In this document: piece by piece, positions 15,957 to 24,073 of the stretch | How positions within the stretch are numbered: position 1 is the stretch's first letter | How the letters are laid out: each line of letters starts with the position of its first letter | Assembly (NCBI GenBank): GCA_019352875.1 | Contig: JAAAFW010000015.1 | Span: 124,001 to 188,000, forward strand | Direction: 5' to 3' | Origin: Pedobacter cryoconitis | Lineage (GTDB): Bacteria > Bacteroidota > Bacteroidia > Sphingobacteriales > Sphingobacteriaceae | DNA: 64,000 nt | Made by a program: the position numbers and the translations under genes | Notes under the pieces: model-generated | What the model was told of the DNA's origin: nothing | The model's input: only the letters and a program-made list of their open reading frames with translations | Database searches by the model: none

Positions 15957-16163
15957 TTAAAGAACAGTTACATTAGAAGCCTCAGGGCCTTTTTTACCGT
16001 CGTTTAATTCGAACTCTACATTGTCACCCTCATTCAATTCTCTGAATGAATCGCCTGCAATCGCAGAAAAATGTACGAAAATATCTTTTCCTCCATCTTC
16101 TGGAGTGATAAAACCAAACCCTTTTGCAGAATTAAACCATTTTACTTTTCCTGTTGTACGCAT
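15957..16163 (-). CDS. Cold-shock protein, CspA family
   Basis: A 68-residue single cold-shock domain. Both RNA-binding motifs are intact: KGFGFI (RNP1) and DIFVHF (RNP2), after the typical TGKVKWFN start. It binds single-stranded RNA/DNA and acts as an RNA chaperone in the cytoplasm. The 217-base AT-rich region upstream (16164-16380) is shared with a divergent small acidic protein gene. Confidence 0.96.
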   Translation of the reverse strand: MRTTGKVKWFNSAKGFGFITPEDGGKDIFVHFSAIAGDSFRELNEGDNVEFELNDGKKGPEASNVTVL

Positions 16164-16315
16164 ATTATTATTATAAATTTCGCTGTGAAAATAATGAATT
16201 GAATATTAATATCCAAAATCTAAATTTCTAATTTGATAATTAGACTTTGATTTAAATTATAGAATATGATTATCGGATTCCGGTTACAGATAGAATTAAA
16301 TTTAAAAGAATGATC

Positions 16316-16346
16316 TTTATCAAGAACAGCAGCCTGGATATATTTG
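16316..16346 (+). promoter_or_regulatory. Bacteroidetes-type promoter of the small acidic protein gene
   Basis: TTTA at 16316-16319, a 19-base spacer, then TATATTTG at 16339-16346, a full match to TAnnTTTG. The expected start is near 16353, giving a leader of about 28 bases. Confidence 0.55.
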
Positions 16347-16380
16347 TTGTTAGCTATGAATTTATGATTATTAGACAGAT

Positions 16381-16614
16381 ATGAGAACACCAGATAAAAA
16401 AGCAGAACAACGACATTTAAGAAGAAAGATTTCAGAAACTGAGCGTGATGAGTCGGCCAATCTTGGACTTGATGCAGATCAATCTTCATCAGGGGACGAA
16501 TTTCTCAATAACCTGAATTCTGATAATGATAGAATATCCGGCAATCCTGACGGGGAGGATGATAAAAATGATACTTCCGAAAGTCCGGGCAATTCACCTT
16601 TAGAAGATAAATAG
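16381..16614 (+). CDS. Small highly acidic hypothetical protein
   Basis: A 77-residue protein with a basic N-terminal 25 residues (KKAEQRHLRRK) and an acidic, Asp/Asn/Ser/Gly-rich tail (DSDNDR, DGEDDKND). No signal peptide, membrane segment or fold is evident; it looks intrinsically disordered. It has its own good promoter and a real start codon, unlike the overlapping minus-strand frame. A similar acidic protein is encoded at 50329-50550. Function unknown. Confidence 0.6.
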   Translation: MRTPDKKAEQRHLRRKISETERDESANLGLDADQSSSGDEFLNNLNSDNDRISGNPDGEDDKNDTSESPGNSPLEDK

Positions 16615-16646
16615 GGATAAAAATATCTGATAAGTGCCGTTTGGCA

Positions 16647-16654
16647 TAGTTTTG
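16647..16654 (+). promoter_or_regulatory. Putative -7 box of the lipoprotein gene
   Basis: TAGTTTTG matches TAnnTTTG 34 bases before the start codon; no clear -33 TTTG is seen. Confidence 0.35.
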
Positions 16655-16688
16655 GTAAAATAGATCTTACAATATAAAATGATAAATT

Positions 16689-17165
16689 ATGAGAAAGATA
16701 CTCGCCATAGCTGCTGTAGCATTGATGTTTACTGCCTGCAGTAACGCTAAGAAAGAAGAAGCTATTAAATTAGCTACTATAAAAGCTGTAAAAGACAGTA
16801 TCAGATTAGATAGTTTTAAAAGAGCAGATACTGAAGAGAAATTACAGGCTGCGAAAATAAAAGAGGAGAAGCGTGTACTAATGCTTGCTGAGGAAAAAGC
16901 TGCTGAGAATGCTCCTGCTGCCAGAATAGCGGAACCGACTACGCATAGCAACGCTTCGTCGTCAACTGCTACCCAAAGTACCAAGAAAAAAGGTTGGAGT
17001 AGTGCCGCACTCGGTACTGTAATTGGTGCAGGTGCCGGTGGTCTTGGTGGAGCCCTGATTGATAAGAAAAAAGGTCGTGGTGCCGCAATCGGAGGAGTTG
17101 CAGGCGCTGGTGCTGGTTATCTGATTGGAAGAGGTCAGGATAAGAAATCAGGACGCGCAAAATAA
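16689..17165 (+). CDS. Glycine-zipper lipoprotein
   Basis: A 158-residue protein with a lipoprotein signal (LMFTAC, lipid-bearing Cys17), then a charged coiled-coil-like stretch rich in Lys, Glu and Ala (residues 20-80) and a Ser/Thr linker. A double glycine zipper follows (GTVIGAGAGGLGGAL and AAIGGVAGAGAGYLIG), and the tail is basic. Glycine-zipper modules insert into or span membranes, so it is likely an envelope-stress or outer-membrane-anchored protein. Monocistronic with a strong terminator. Specific function unknown. Confidence 0.82.
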   Translation: MRKILAIAAVALMFTACSNAKKEEAIKLATIKAVKDSIRLDSFKRADTEEKLQAAKIKEEKRVLMLAEEKAAENAPAARIAEPTTHSNASSSTATQSTKKKGWSSAALGTVIGAGAGGLGGALIDKKKGRGAAIGGVAGAGAGYLIGRGQDKKSGRAK

Positions 17166-17186
17166 CAATTTGTTTTTTGCAATCTT

Positions 17187-17242
17187 TAAAAAGCAAAAGG
17201 GGTTCGATGATAAATTTATCATCGAACCCCTTTTGCTTTTTA
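17187..17242. terminator. 56-base perfect palindromic bidirectional terminator
   Basis: Two 28-base arms match exactly around the centre AAATTT, with AAAAAGCAAAAGGGG at the outer left and its complement at the right. It ends both the lipoprotein (plus) and the small basic protein (minus) transcripts. Confidence 0.85.
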
Positions 17243-17325
17243 TCAGTGTCTGAAATGATTTAATAAAAAAGAGGCATACAATTATTCTTGCAGGCCTCTC
17301 TTATATCGGTTCTAATATCCGTTAA

Positions 17326-17511
17326 CTATTTCTTCTCAGGAGGTGTGGATACGATTTCACCAAATTCATTTACATATGCCATCATACTTTCCAGGTCACC
17401 GCCTGTAGAATTTTGCTGACGTTCTTGTTTACGTTGCTCTTTATCTTCTTTTTTCTTTTGCCTGTTTTTTTCTAGTTGCTTCTTCATGAAGGTAGCCTGA
17501 GACTTAGCCAT
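17326..17511 (-). CDS. Small conserved Bacteroidetes protein, cold-shock-associated type
   Basis: A 61-residue protein. The N-terminal 35 residues are very basic (MAKSQATFMKKQLEKNRQKKKED) and the end is acidic with MMAYVNEFGEIVSTPP. This N-rich/K-rich layout followed by AYVDENG..TPP is one I know from small Bacteroidetes proteins often found near, or fused before, cold-shock domains. It may bind nucleic acid. The gene has a putative 200-base leader with a hairpin, as many cold-inducible genes do. Function inferred only from family resemblance. Confidence 0.65.
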   Translation of the reverse strand: MAKSQATFMKKQLEKNRQKKKEDKEQRKQERQQNSTGGDLESMMAYVNEFGEIVSTPPEKK

Positions 17512-17977
17512 AAATTTCCGTATTTAGTTAAAAAATAACTCTTCTCTGCTATTACTTGTTAAGGCGTTCCATATACAAATCGTAAGGATCGATCTAGCCT
17601 GAATAAAATAAAGTTCCCGGACAACAACGGTTGAGGAGCCAGGAGAAATTGAGCCTAACCATTGGGTTGGTTAGCAAGTAGTAAAAGAGAATAGTGTGTT
17701 TGTTAATCCGTTTAATGCAAATATACAAAAAATATTTAAATCTTAAAGGAGACAGTAACGGACGAATTGCTGGAGACCTGGCAGGGCGCGGTGCTATAGA
17801 TTGATGCCAAAACAGAACGGTACCGTTTTTTGAGACTATAGTTCTGCATTCTCCGGGTTTAGCTTGAAATAGCTACAGGCTTATCTTAAGTTAGTTAGCT
17901 TTAAATATAGACACTGCTGTAAAATCGGAACAGTGTTTGTTATTGTTTAGTTTTACGTATTAACACTTGAACAAGTT
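17512..17977. other. Long intergenic region with leader of the minus-strand small gene
   Basis: 466 bases without a convincing gene. The left 210 bases look like the leader of the small basic protein gene: a minus-strand TATATTTG box at 17718-17725 and a hairpin CTAACCA-N6-TGGTTAG at 17655-17674. The right part holds the perfect 12-base palindrome AACGGTACCGTT (17816-17827) followed by a T-run, and presumably the promoter of the response regulator. Confidence 0.55.
17718..17725 (-). promoter_or_regulatory. Putative -7 box of the small basic protein gene
   Basis: Minus-strand TATATTTG, a full TAnnTTTG match. It would give a transcript start near 17711 and a leader of about 200 bases. Confidence 0.4.
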
Positions 17978-18352
17978 ATGAAAAAAAGAATACATGTTTT
18001 AGAAGATGATCAGGATATCAGATATATAATTGAGTTTTTGTTAAAAGACGAAGGTTATGAACTGCAATTGTCATCAACTTTCGCGGAATTGAAAAGTAAA
18101 CTGAATGATGGCTTACCTGATCTTTTCATCATTGATGTAATGCTGCCTGATGGAAATGGTATTGAAATCTGTGATGATTTGAAAACTGATATTTTCACGA
18201 AACATATTCCTGTTATCGTAATGTCAGCTAATCCTGGAAGTAAGGAAAAAAGCGTAACTGCAAGCGCTGATGACTATATCAGCAAACCCTTTGATCTGGA
18301 TTACGTAGTTAAAAGGATTGACAGACTGTTATCAACAAAATTGGCAGGTTAA
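17978..18352 (+). CDS. Single-domain response regulator
   Basis: A 124-residue receiver domain without an output domain. Acidic pocket Glu9-Asp10-Asp11, phospho-acceptor Asp53 in FIIDVMLPDG, the conserved Ser83 and Lys103 in ISKPF are all present. It probably relays phosphate or binds a partner protein in the cytoplasm, like CheY or Spo0F. No kinase gene is adjacent; the nearest kinases are in the island after 49506. It is followed 10 bases later by a mutarotase gene, possibly in the same transcript. Confidence 0.92.
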   Translation: MKKRIHVLEDDQDIRYIIEFLLKDEGYELQLSSTFAELKSKLNDGLPDLFIIDVMLPDGNGIEICDDLKTDIFTKHIPVIVMSANPGSKEKSVTASADDYISKPFDLDYVVKRIDRLLSTKLAG

Positions 18353-18362
18353 AATAATTCCT

Positions 18363-19229
18363 ATGATCTTTCTGGAAAATGAGCATCTGATAGCTGGATT
18401 TAATGCAAAAGGAGCTGAATTACAAAAGTTACAACATAAGGCTACAGGGCTGGATTACCTTTGGAAAGGTGATCCGGCTTATTGGGGTAAATTCAGTCCT
18501 GTATTATTTCCTATAGTCGGGGGACTAAAAAACGACAGTTATATTTTTGAGGATAAAACCTACTCACTTTCGCGTCATGGTTTTGCGCGGGATAAAGAAT
18601 TTGAAGTTTCCCATCCTACTGATAATGAGTTGATTTTTACATTAAGGGATACACCGGAGACACTCGCCATTTACCCTTTTGAGTTTGAGCTAATACTACA
18701 TTACAAATTAGAAGGTGCTGAACTTACATGTACTTATGTGGTAAATAACCCTGGAAAAAAAGAGCTGTTGTTTTCTCTTGGTGGGCATCCTGCATTTGCA
18801 GTTCCATTTACTACCGGTACTTCTTATGAAGATAATTACCTGCTTTTTGACCGGGATGATGATTTATATTTTAATAAAATTGATCAGAATCTAATCAGTG
18901 ATGAGCATGGTACACTGAGTTTAAAAGACCGTAAGTTACCTTTGAATCACGACCTGTTTAAAGATGATGCACTGGTTTTCAAATCTTTGAAAAGCGAGAA
19001 AATTAAGCTTGCGAATACAGAGAACAATCATGGTCTCGAGTTTCAATTCTCCCAATTTCCATTCTTTGGTATTTGGGCTGCACCGGGTGCCGATTTTGTA
19101 TGTCTGGAGCCTTGGTGCGGCATTGCGGATGGCATTCACCATAATCAGCAGCTCAAAGATAAAGAAGGGATTCAATCATTATCACCTGAAGTCAGGTGGG
19201 AGAGAAGCTGGCATGTTTCGCTATTTTAG
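18363..19229 (+). CDS. Aldose 1-epimerase family protein
   Basis: A 288-residue galactose-mutarotase-fold protein of the LacX-like group, interconverting sugar anomers. Visible are PVLFPIVGGLKNDSY, SRHGFARD (the conserved His of the active site), GGHPAFAVPF (second His) and the C-terminal FGIWAAPGADFVCLEPW with the catalytic-type Glu. I used the ATG at 18363; the open frame extends upstream into the response regulator without a good start. Cytoplasmic; the sugar is not determined. Confidence 0.87.
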   Translation: MIFLENEHLIAGFNAKGAELQKLQHKATGLDYLWKGDPAYWGKFSPVLFPIVGGLKNDSYIFEDKTYSLSRHGFARDKEFEVSHPTDNELIFTLRDTPETLAIYPFEFELILHYKLEGAELTCTYVVNNPGKKELLFSLGGHPAFAVPFTTGTSYEDNYLLFDRDDDLYFNKIDQNLISDEHGTLSLKDRKLPLNHDLFKDDALVFKSLKSEKIKLANTENNHGLEFQFSQFPFFGIWAAPGADFVCLEPWCGIADGIHHNQQLKDKEGIQSLSPEVRWERSWHVSLF

Positions 19230-19270
19230 TCTACATACCAGCTTATTGTTATCCAGAATTACAAGTTTTC

Positions 19271-21157
19271 CTATTTAGAACTAATTACATCCATTATTAT
19301 ACCGGATTGTTGTCCTGCTCCTGAATGTATGCGTATGGTGGCTTTTTGGAAATCTTTTTCATCCGCTTTGTAAATATTCACGAATTTCTGAGGATTGCGG
19401 TCTACCAAGGGAAACCACGAGCTCTGTACCTGAACCATAATACGGTGACCTTTTTTAAAGCAATGAGCTGCATCCTGCATATCGAATTTAACTGCAGTAG
19501 TCTTACCAGGTTCCAGCGCTTCTGGTGCTGAGAAACTGTTTCTATACTTTGCCCGCATTACCTCTCCGCGGACTAATTGCTCAAAGCCTCCCATTCTTGT
19601 ACCTGCGATAGGACTGTCATCGGGCGCGTCACCGGGGTACACATCTATTAGCTTAACTATAAAATCTGCATCTGTGCCGGTTGTTGACACATACAGATCA
19701 GCAAGTAACTTTCCGGAAATAGTTACGTCTTCGGTTAATATTTCAGACCGGTAAACTAACACGTCGGGCCTTCTTGAAGCGAAGCGCTGATCTTCATACA
19801 TATAATCAGCTCCTCTGTCAATTCTGATCTGGTTGGTATAGGGTACCGGATTCTCGGGGTCACTGATATATTCATCATATTTATCGGCTTTCGCAGATGG
19901 TTCATCAAATGATAACTTTCCACCGGGATGAAAATATAACTTCTTTGTTTTTGCTTCTGCCGGCGGCCATGAATCGTACTTTATCCAGGTGTTGGATCCG
20001 GTTTCAAAGATAGTAGCTTTAGCCAGTTCAGGATTTGCAGTTCCTTTAAGGTAATGATTAAAGAATGCGAATTCTATTTCTTGTCTGTAGTAAGGTCCTG
20101 TAGCAGAATTAAAACGAACATTTCCCAGAAAGGAATTGTCGCCACGCGTCCAGCTGCCATGTGTCCACGGGCCCATAACCAAATGGTTTGGTGACTTTGG
20201 CTTGTTTTCTTCAATTCCACTGAAAGTTTTCAAAGGACCATACAAATCTTCCTGATCGAACCATCCGCCAACCGTCATTATTGCTGGTTTTATTTTTTTA
20301 AGGTGAGGAACGGGAGTTCTGGCTTGCCAGAATTCAGTATAATCAGGATTATCCATCATCTCATTCCAGATCTTATTCTGACCTTTAAAGTAACGGTCAT
20401 TTGCATTTTTTAGTGGTCCCAATTCTTTGTAGAAACTGTATGCATCAGGAGTTCCATAACCGTTAAATGACGCAGCATGGTCGGGAGTTGGTTCTGGCCG
20501 GGCCGCACCATAATAGGATAAAAATGAGAAGGTTCCCATTAAGAAGAATGCGCCATTATGATGTCTGTCATCTCCCATAAACCAGTCCGTCACAGGGGCC
20601 TGGGGTGACGCTGCCTTTAAAGCAGGGTGGGCATCAATTGCAGTCATTGTAGTATAAAATCCAGGTGCCGATATTCCCCAGGTACCCACTTTACCATTAT
20701 TTCCAGGTACATTTTTGACCAGCCAGTCTATAGTATCATAACTGTCGGAACTTTCATCTATGTCTTTTTTGTTCTTTTTATTTGCAATATAAGGTCTGTT
20801 GGCTACAAAATCTCCTTCAGAAAGATAACGTCCCCTGACGTCCTGATAAACAAAAATATAACCCTCTTTTGCGAACAACATAGAAGGACCGAGACTGTTC
20901 TTAAAAGTCTCCTGTCCATAAGGACCAGCGCTGTACGGCGTCCGGTCGAACATAATCGGATATTTTTTTTGCTGATCTTTAGGACTATAAATAACGGTGT
21001 GTAATTTTATCCCGTCACGCATGGGGATTTGCTTTTCCACTTTGGTATAATTCTCCTGTATATACCGGGCATCTAAAACTCCCTGAGATGGCCCTTGTGC
21101 AAAGCCTCCAAACGACATTACTGAGAGCGCCGCTGAAAGAAAGAAGGTTTGTTTCAT
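19271..21157 (-). CDS. CocE/NonD-type hydrolase (glutaryl-7-ACA acylase-like)
   Basis: A 628-residue exported alpha/beta hydrolase of the X-Pro dipeptidyl-peptidase S15/CocE family. A signal peptide ends in GGFAQ. The nucleophile elbow is GTWGISAPGFY, the oxyanion region is YQDVRGRYLSEGDF, and GPWTHGSW carries the catalytic His. The C-terminal jelly-roll starts near VTISGKLLADLYVSTTGTDADF. It cleaves acyl or ester/amide bonds in the periplasm; substrate unknown. I used the ATG that starts the signal peptide (MKQTFF) rather than the upstream start 13 codons earlier. Divergent from the MFS/gluconokinase pair. Confidence 0.88.
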   Translation of the reverse strand: MKQTFFLSAALSVMSFGGFAQGPSQGVLDARYIQENYTKVEKQIPMRDGIKLHTVIYSPKDQQKKYPIMFDRTPYSAGPYGQETFKNSLGPSMLFAKEGYIFVYQDVRGRYLSEGDFVANRPYIANKKNKKDIDESSDSYDTIDWLVKNVPGNNGKVGTWGISAPGFYTTMTAIDAHPALKAASPQAPVTDWFMGDDRHHNGAFFLMGTFSFLSYYGAARPEPTPDHAASFNGYGTPDAYSFYKELGPLKNANDRYFKGQNKIWNEMMDNPDYTEFWQARTPVPHLKKIKPAIMTVGGWFDQEDLYGPLKTFSGIEENKPKSPNHLVMGPWTHGSWTRGDNSFLGNVRFNSATGPYYRQEIEFAFFNHYLKGTANPELAKATIFETGSNTWIKYDSWPPAEAKTKKLYFHPGGKLSFDEPSAKADKYDEYISDPENPVPYTNQIRIDRGADYMYEDQRFASRRPDVLVYRSEILTEDVTISGKLLADLYVSTTGTDADFIVKLIDVYPGDAPDDSPIAGTRMGGFEQLVRGEVMRAKYRNSFSAPEALEPGKTTAVKFDMQDAAHCFKKGHRIMVQVQSSWFPLVDRNPQKFVNIYKADEKDFQKATIRIHSGAGQQSGIIMDVISSK

Positions 21158-21294
21158 GCCGCCAAAATAAACAATTTTCCGGTTTGATGTCCGCAAGTCT
21201 GGTCTACAAAAGATTAATCTTTAAAAAGTCGATTCTGCATAGAAAATTTATTTGGCTTATCTGGGAAATTATTAGCTTAGTTATCTCAAAAAAC

Positions 21295-22533
21295 ATGACG
21301 ATGCAATTGACCAATGCTTCAAACTCGAAATTAACTGCTGCCATTCTGGTAGCCTCTCTGGGTTATTTCGTTGATATTTACGACCTGCTGCTTTTTAGCA
21401 TTGTCCGGATACCTAGTCTCAAATCATTGGGACTGACCGGGACACAGCTAACCGATACCGGTATTCTGCTGCTTAATATCCAAATGATAGGCATGCTGAT
21501 AGGGGGTGTACTTTGGGGAATGCTGGGTGATAAGAAAGGCCGGCTATCCGTACTTTTTGGTTCGATTTTTTTGTATTCAATTGCAAATATTGCGAATGGA
21601 TTTGTTCATTCTGTCGAAGGGTATGCAATTTGGCGCTTTATTGCGGGGTTAGGACTTGCCGGCGAACTAGGGGCTGGTATTACGCTGGTTGCCGAGTTGA
21701 TGCCTAAAGAAAAACGTGGTTATGCAACTACGATCGTTGCTTCTGTGGGTGTAAGCGGAGCAGTTGTTGCTTATTTCATTGCGCAACTTTTCGAATGGCG
21801 TACCTCTTTTTTTATTGGAGGAGGACTCGGTCTTGCCCTGCTGCTTCTGCGCATTGGTGTGGCTGAATCTGGTATGTTTGATTCTTCGAAAACTGCAGAA
21901 AACCGGGGTAACTTTTTAGCGTTAATCAAAAATAAAACACAATTTATTAAGTACTTACAGTGTATTATGATAGGTATTCCGCTATGGTTTGTGGTTGGTG
22001 TACTCATTACGCTGTCGCCTGAATTTGGAAAAGTACTTCGTGTAAAAGGTGAGGTGAGTGCCGGAGCAGCAGTTGCATGGTGTTATGGTGGTATTGTGAT
22101 CGGTGATATTGCAGGTGGTTTACTTAGCCAGTGGTTAAAAAGTAGGCTTAAAGTAGTTTATTTGTTCCTCGGGTTATCTACCCTTGGTATTGCCACCTAT
22201 CTGATGAGTTACGATCTTAGCCTGGATCATTTCTACTGGTTATGCGGATGTCTTGGACTCACCGTTGGCTACTGGGTTATTTTTATGACTATAGCCACCG
22301 AGCAGTTTGGCACTAATATACGGGCGACTGTGACTACAACAGTTCCAAATTTTGTACGGGGAGCAGTTGTCCCGCTGACTCTTTTATTTCAGTTGCTTAA
22401 GAATTATACTAGCGGTAATATCATTTATTCTGCTATCATTGTAGCCATGATTAGTTTGGGTTTGGCATTTTATGCATTGAGCCGGATGAAGGAAACTTTT
22501 TCTAAGGACCTCAACTACCTGGAAGAACTTTAA
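21295..22533 (+). CDS. Major facilitator superfamily transporter, likely for a sugar acid
   Basis: A 412-residue, about 12-span membrane transporter. The motif GDKKGR follows span 2 and LGLAGELGAGITLVAELMPKEKRG sits in the span 4-5 region, as in the sugar/organic-acid porters. Start set at ATG 21295; the longer open frame runs back into the divergent hydrolase gene. It is 9 bases upstream of a gluconokinase, so gluconate or a similar aldonate is the probable substrate. That assignment rests on the neighbour. Confidence 0.85.
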   Translation: MTMQLTNASNSKLTAAILVASLGYFVDIYDLLLFSIVRIPSLKSLGLTGTQLTDTGILLLNIQMIGMLIGGVLWGMLGDKKGRLSVLFGSIFLYSIANIANGFVHSVEGYAIWRFIAGLGLAGELGAGITLVAELMPKEKRGYATTIVASVGVSGAVVAYFIAQLFEWRTSFFIGGGLGLALLLLRIGVAESGMFDSSKTAENRGNFLALIKNKTQFIKYLQCIMIGIPLWFVVGVLITLSPEFGKVLRVKGEVSAGAAVAWCYGGIVIGDIAGGLLSQWLKSRLKVVYLFLGLSTLGIATYLMSYDLSLDHFYWLCGCLGLTVGYWVIFMTIATEQFGTNIRATVTTTVPNFVRGAVVPLTLLFQLLKNYTSGNIIYSAIIVAMISLGLAFYALSRMKETFSKDLNYLEEL

Positions 22534-22542
22534 TTTTAAAAT

Positions 22543-24051
22543 ATGGAATATATCCTTGGGATAGATATAGGTACGGGAAGTACTAAAGGAGTAGCTGTTG
22601 ATCTTCAATATAAGCCAGTTGGCAGCAGCCAGTCTTTTTATCCTACCAGTTCGTCGGAGCCGGGCTACAGCGAACAGGATCCCTTATTAATCTGGGAAGC
22701 ATGCTGTAAAGTAATCACTGAACAAATTAATTTGCGTGGCCGGTCACCAAAAATAATAAGTCTGAGTTGTGCTATGCATAGTCTCATAGCGGCAGATTCC
22801 AGGGGGGAAGCGATCATTCCAATGATGACCTGGGCAGATAATAGGGCCGCTGATTTTGCAGATGAATTATTATTGCATGGTTCGGGCACTGAAATTTATC
22901 TCAAGACAGGTACTCCGGTTCATGCGATGTCTCCTTTATGTAAGATCGGATGGATCCGCATCCATTTACCGGAAGTTTTCAGCAGAACCGAAAAGTTCAT
23001 CTCTATAAAGGAATATATCTGGTTTAAACTATTCGGTGTTTTTGAAATTGATCACAGTGTAGCTTCCTGTACAGGGCTAATGGATTTGGATAAGCTATGC
23101 TGGTATCCAGCTGCGTTGACTGCCGCAGGAATTCAAGAAAAACAATTGTCGGAACTGGTATCTACTACGTTTTACAGAACTTTCCCTGATGCTATTCCAG
23201 GTATGGAAGATGTTACCGCCGGTATCCCTGTGGTCATCGGCGCGACAGATGGTTGCCTGGCTAATTTGGGGACGGGAGCGGTTGCTCCAGGAATAGGAGC
23301 GCTCACTATTGGTACCAGCGGTGCGCTTCGTGTTGCAGCGGAATGCAGCAGGTTTAACAAAGAGGCTATGACTTTCAGCTACCGGCTGGATGAAAAAATT
23401 TATATTAATGGTGGTCCGGTCAATAATGGTGGGATAGCCCTGAAATGGCAGTTAAAGAATATGCTGGGTACTAGTCAATTAAGTGAAGAAGACTACGAAA
23501 CTGCTTTTTGTAGTCTTTCTGATTTAGGGCCTGGCGCAGATGGTTTGTTATTTTTACCCTATCTGCAAGGCGAACGCGCTCCGGTATGGGATGCGCGGAG
23601 TTGCGGTGTTTTCTTCGGTTTAAGATTATCGCATACCCCAAGTCATATGACACGTGCAGTAATTGAAGGAATTTGTTTTGCCCTGGAAGATGTATTGAAT
23701 GCCTTGCAGCAATCGGGACAGCAGGTGGATAAGATCCACGTAAGCGGAGGTTTTGTATCATCTTCCGTATGGTTACAGATCCTGGCTGATATTACGGGAA
23801 AAGAGTTGGTTATGGTCTCTGCAGATGATGCTTCCGCAATTGGAGCAGCTCTTCTTGCAGCTAAAGCTACAGGTTTAGCATCAGATTATCCCTTACCGGA
23901 TGTTCAGGGAGCAAGACGAATCTACCCTGATAAGAAAGGCCATCAGAAATATATGGAGATATTTGAAGTTTATGTGAAACTCTATCCTGCTTTAAAAGAA
24001 CAGATGCACCGGTTGCATAACCTGTCAAATTCATCAGCTGATCCCGGTTGA
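22543..24051 (+). CDS. FGGY-family gluconokinase
   Basis: A 502-residue FGGY carbohydrate kinase. The first phosphate loop is GIDIGTGSTKG, WADNRAADFA and the catalytic-Asp segment GATDGCLANLGTGAV follow, and the C-terminal ATP site is VSGGFVSSSVWLQILAD. Similarity is closest to FGGY gluconate kinases (STKGVAVD, SCAMHSL), which make 6-phosphogluconate in the cytoplasm. Together with the transporter it forms a two-gene uptake and phosphorylation unit. The stop codon lies in the loop of an inverted repeat. Confidence 0.87.
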   Translation: MEYILGIDIGTGSTKGVAVDLQYKPVGSSQSFYPTSSSEPGYSEQDPLLIWEACCKVITEQINLRGRSPKIISLSCAMHSLIAADSRGEAIIPMMTWADNRAADFADELLLHGSGTEIYLKTGTPVHAMSPLCKIGWIRIHLPEVFSRTEKFISIKEYIWFKLFGVFEIDHSVASCTGLMDLDKLCWYPAALTAAGIQEKQLSELVSTTFYRTFPDAIPGMEDVTAGIPVVIGATDGCLANLGTGAVAPGIGALTIGTSGALRVAAECSRFNKEAMTFSYRLDEKIYINGGPVNNGGIALKWQLKNMLGTSQLSEEDYETAFCSLSDLGPGADGLLFLPYLQGERAPVWDARSCGVFFGLRLSHTPSHMTRAVIEGICFALEDVLNALQQSGQQVDKIHVSGGFVSSSVWLQILADITGKELVMVSADDASAIGAALLAAKATGLASDYPLPDVQGARRIYPDKKGHQKYMEIFEVYVKLYPALKEQMHRLHNLSNSSADPG

Positions 24052-24062
24052 ATCAGCTGATG
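24032..24062 (+). terminator. Hairpin over the gluconokinase stop codon
   Basis: Arms CATCAGCTGAT and ATCAGCTGATG (11 perfect pairs) around a 9-base loop that contains the TGA stop. No T-run follows, so it may be a stability element rather than an intrinsic terminator. Confidence 0.5.
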
Positions 24063-24073
24063 GTAGTTAATAT

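Noticed and set aside
16220..16489. Minus-strand open frame of 89 codons
   Set aside because: Overlaps the promoter and start of a better-supported plus-strand small gene; its composition is AT-rich intergenic.
21088..21294. 69-codon N-terminal extension of the MFS transporter
   Set aside because: It runs into the start of the divergent hydrolase gene and lacks membrane-protein character; the ATG at 21295 starts just before the first span.
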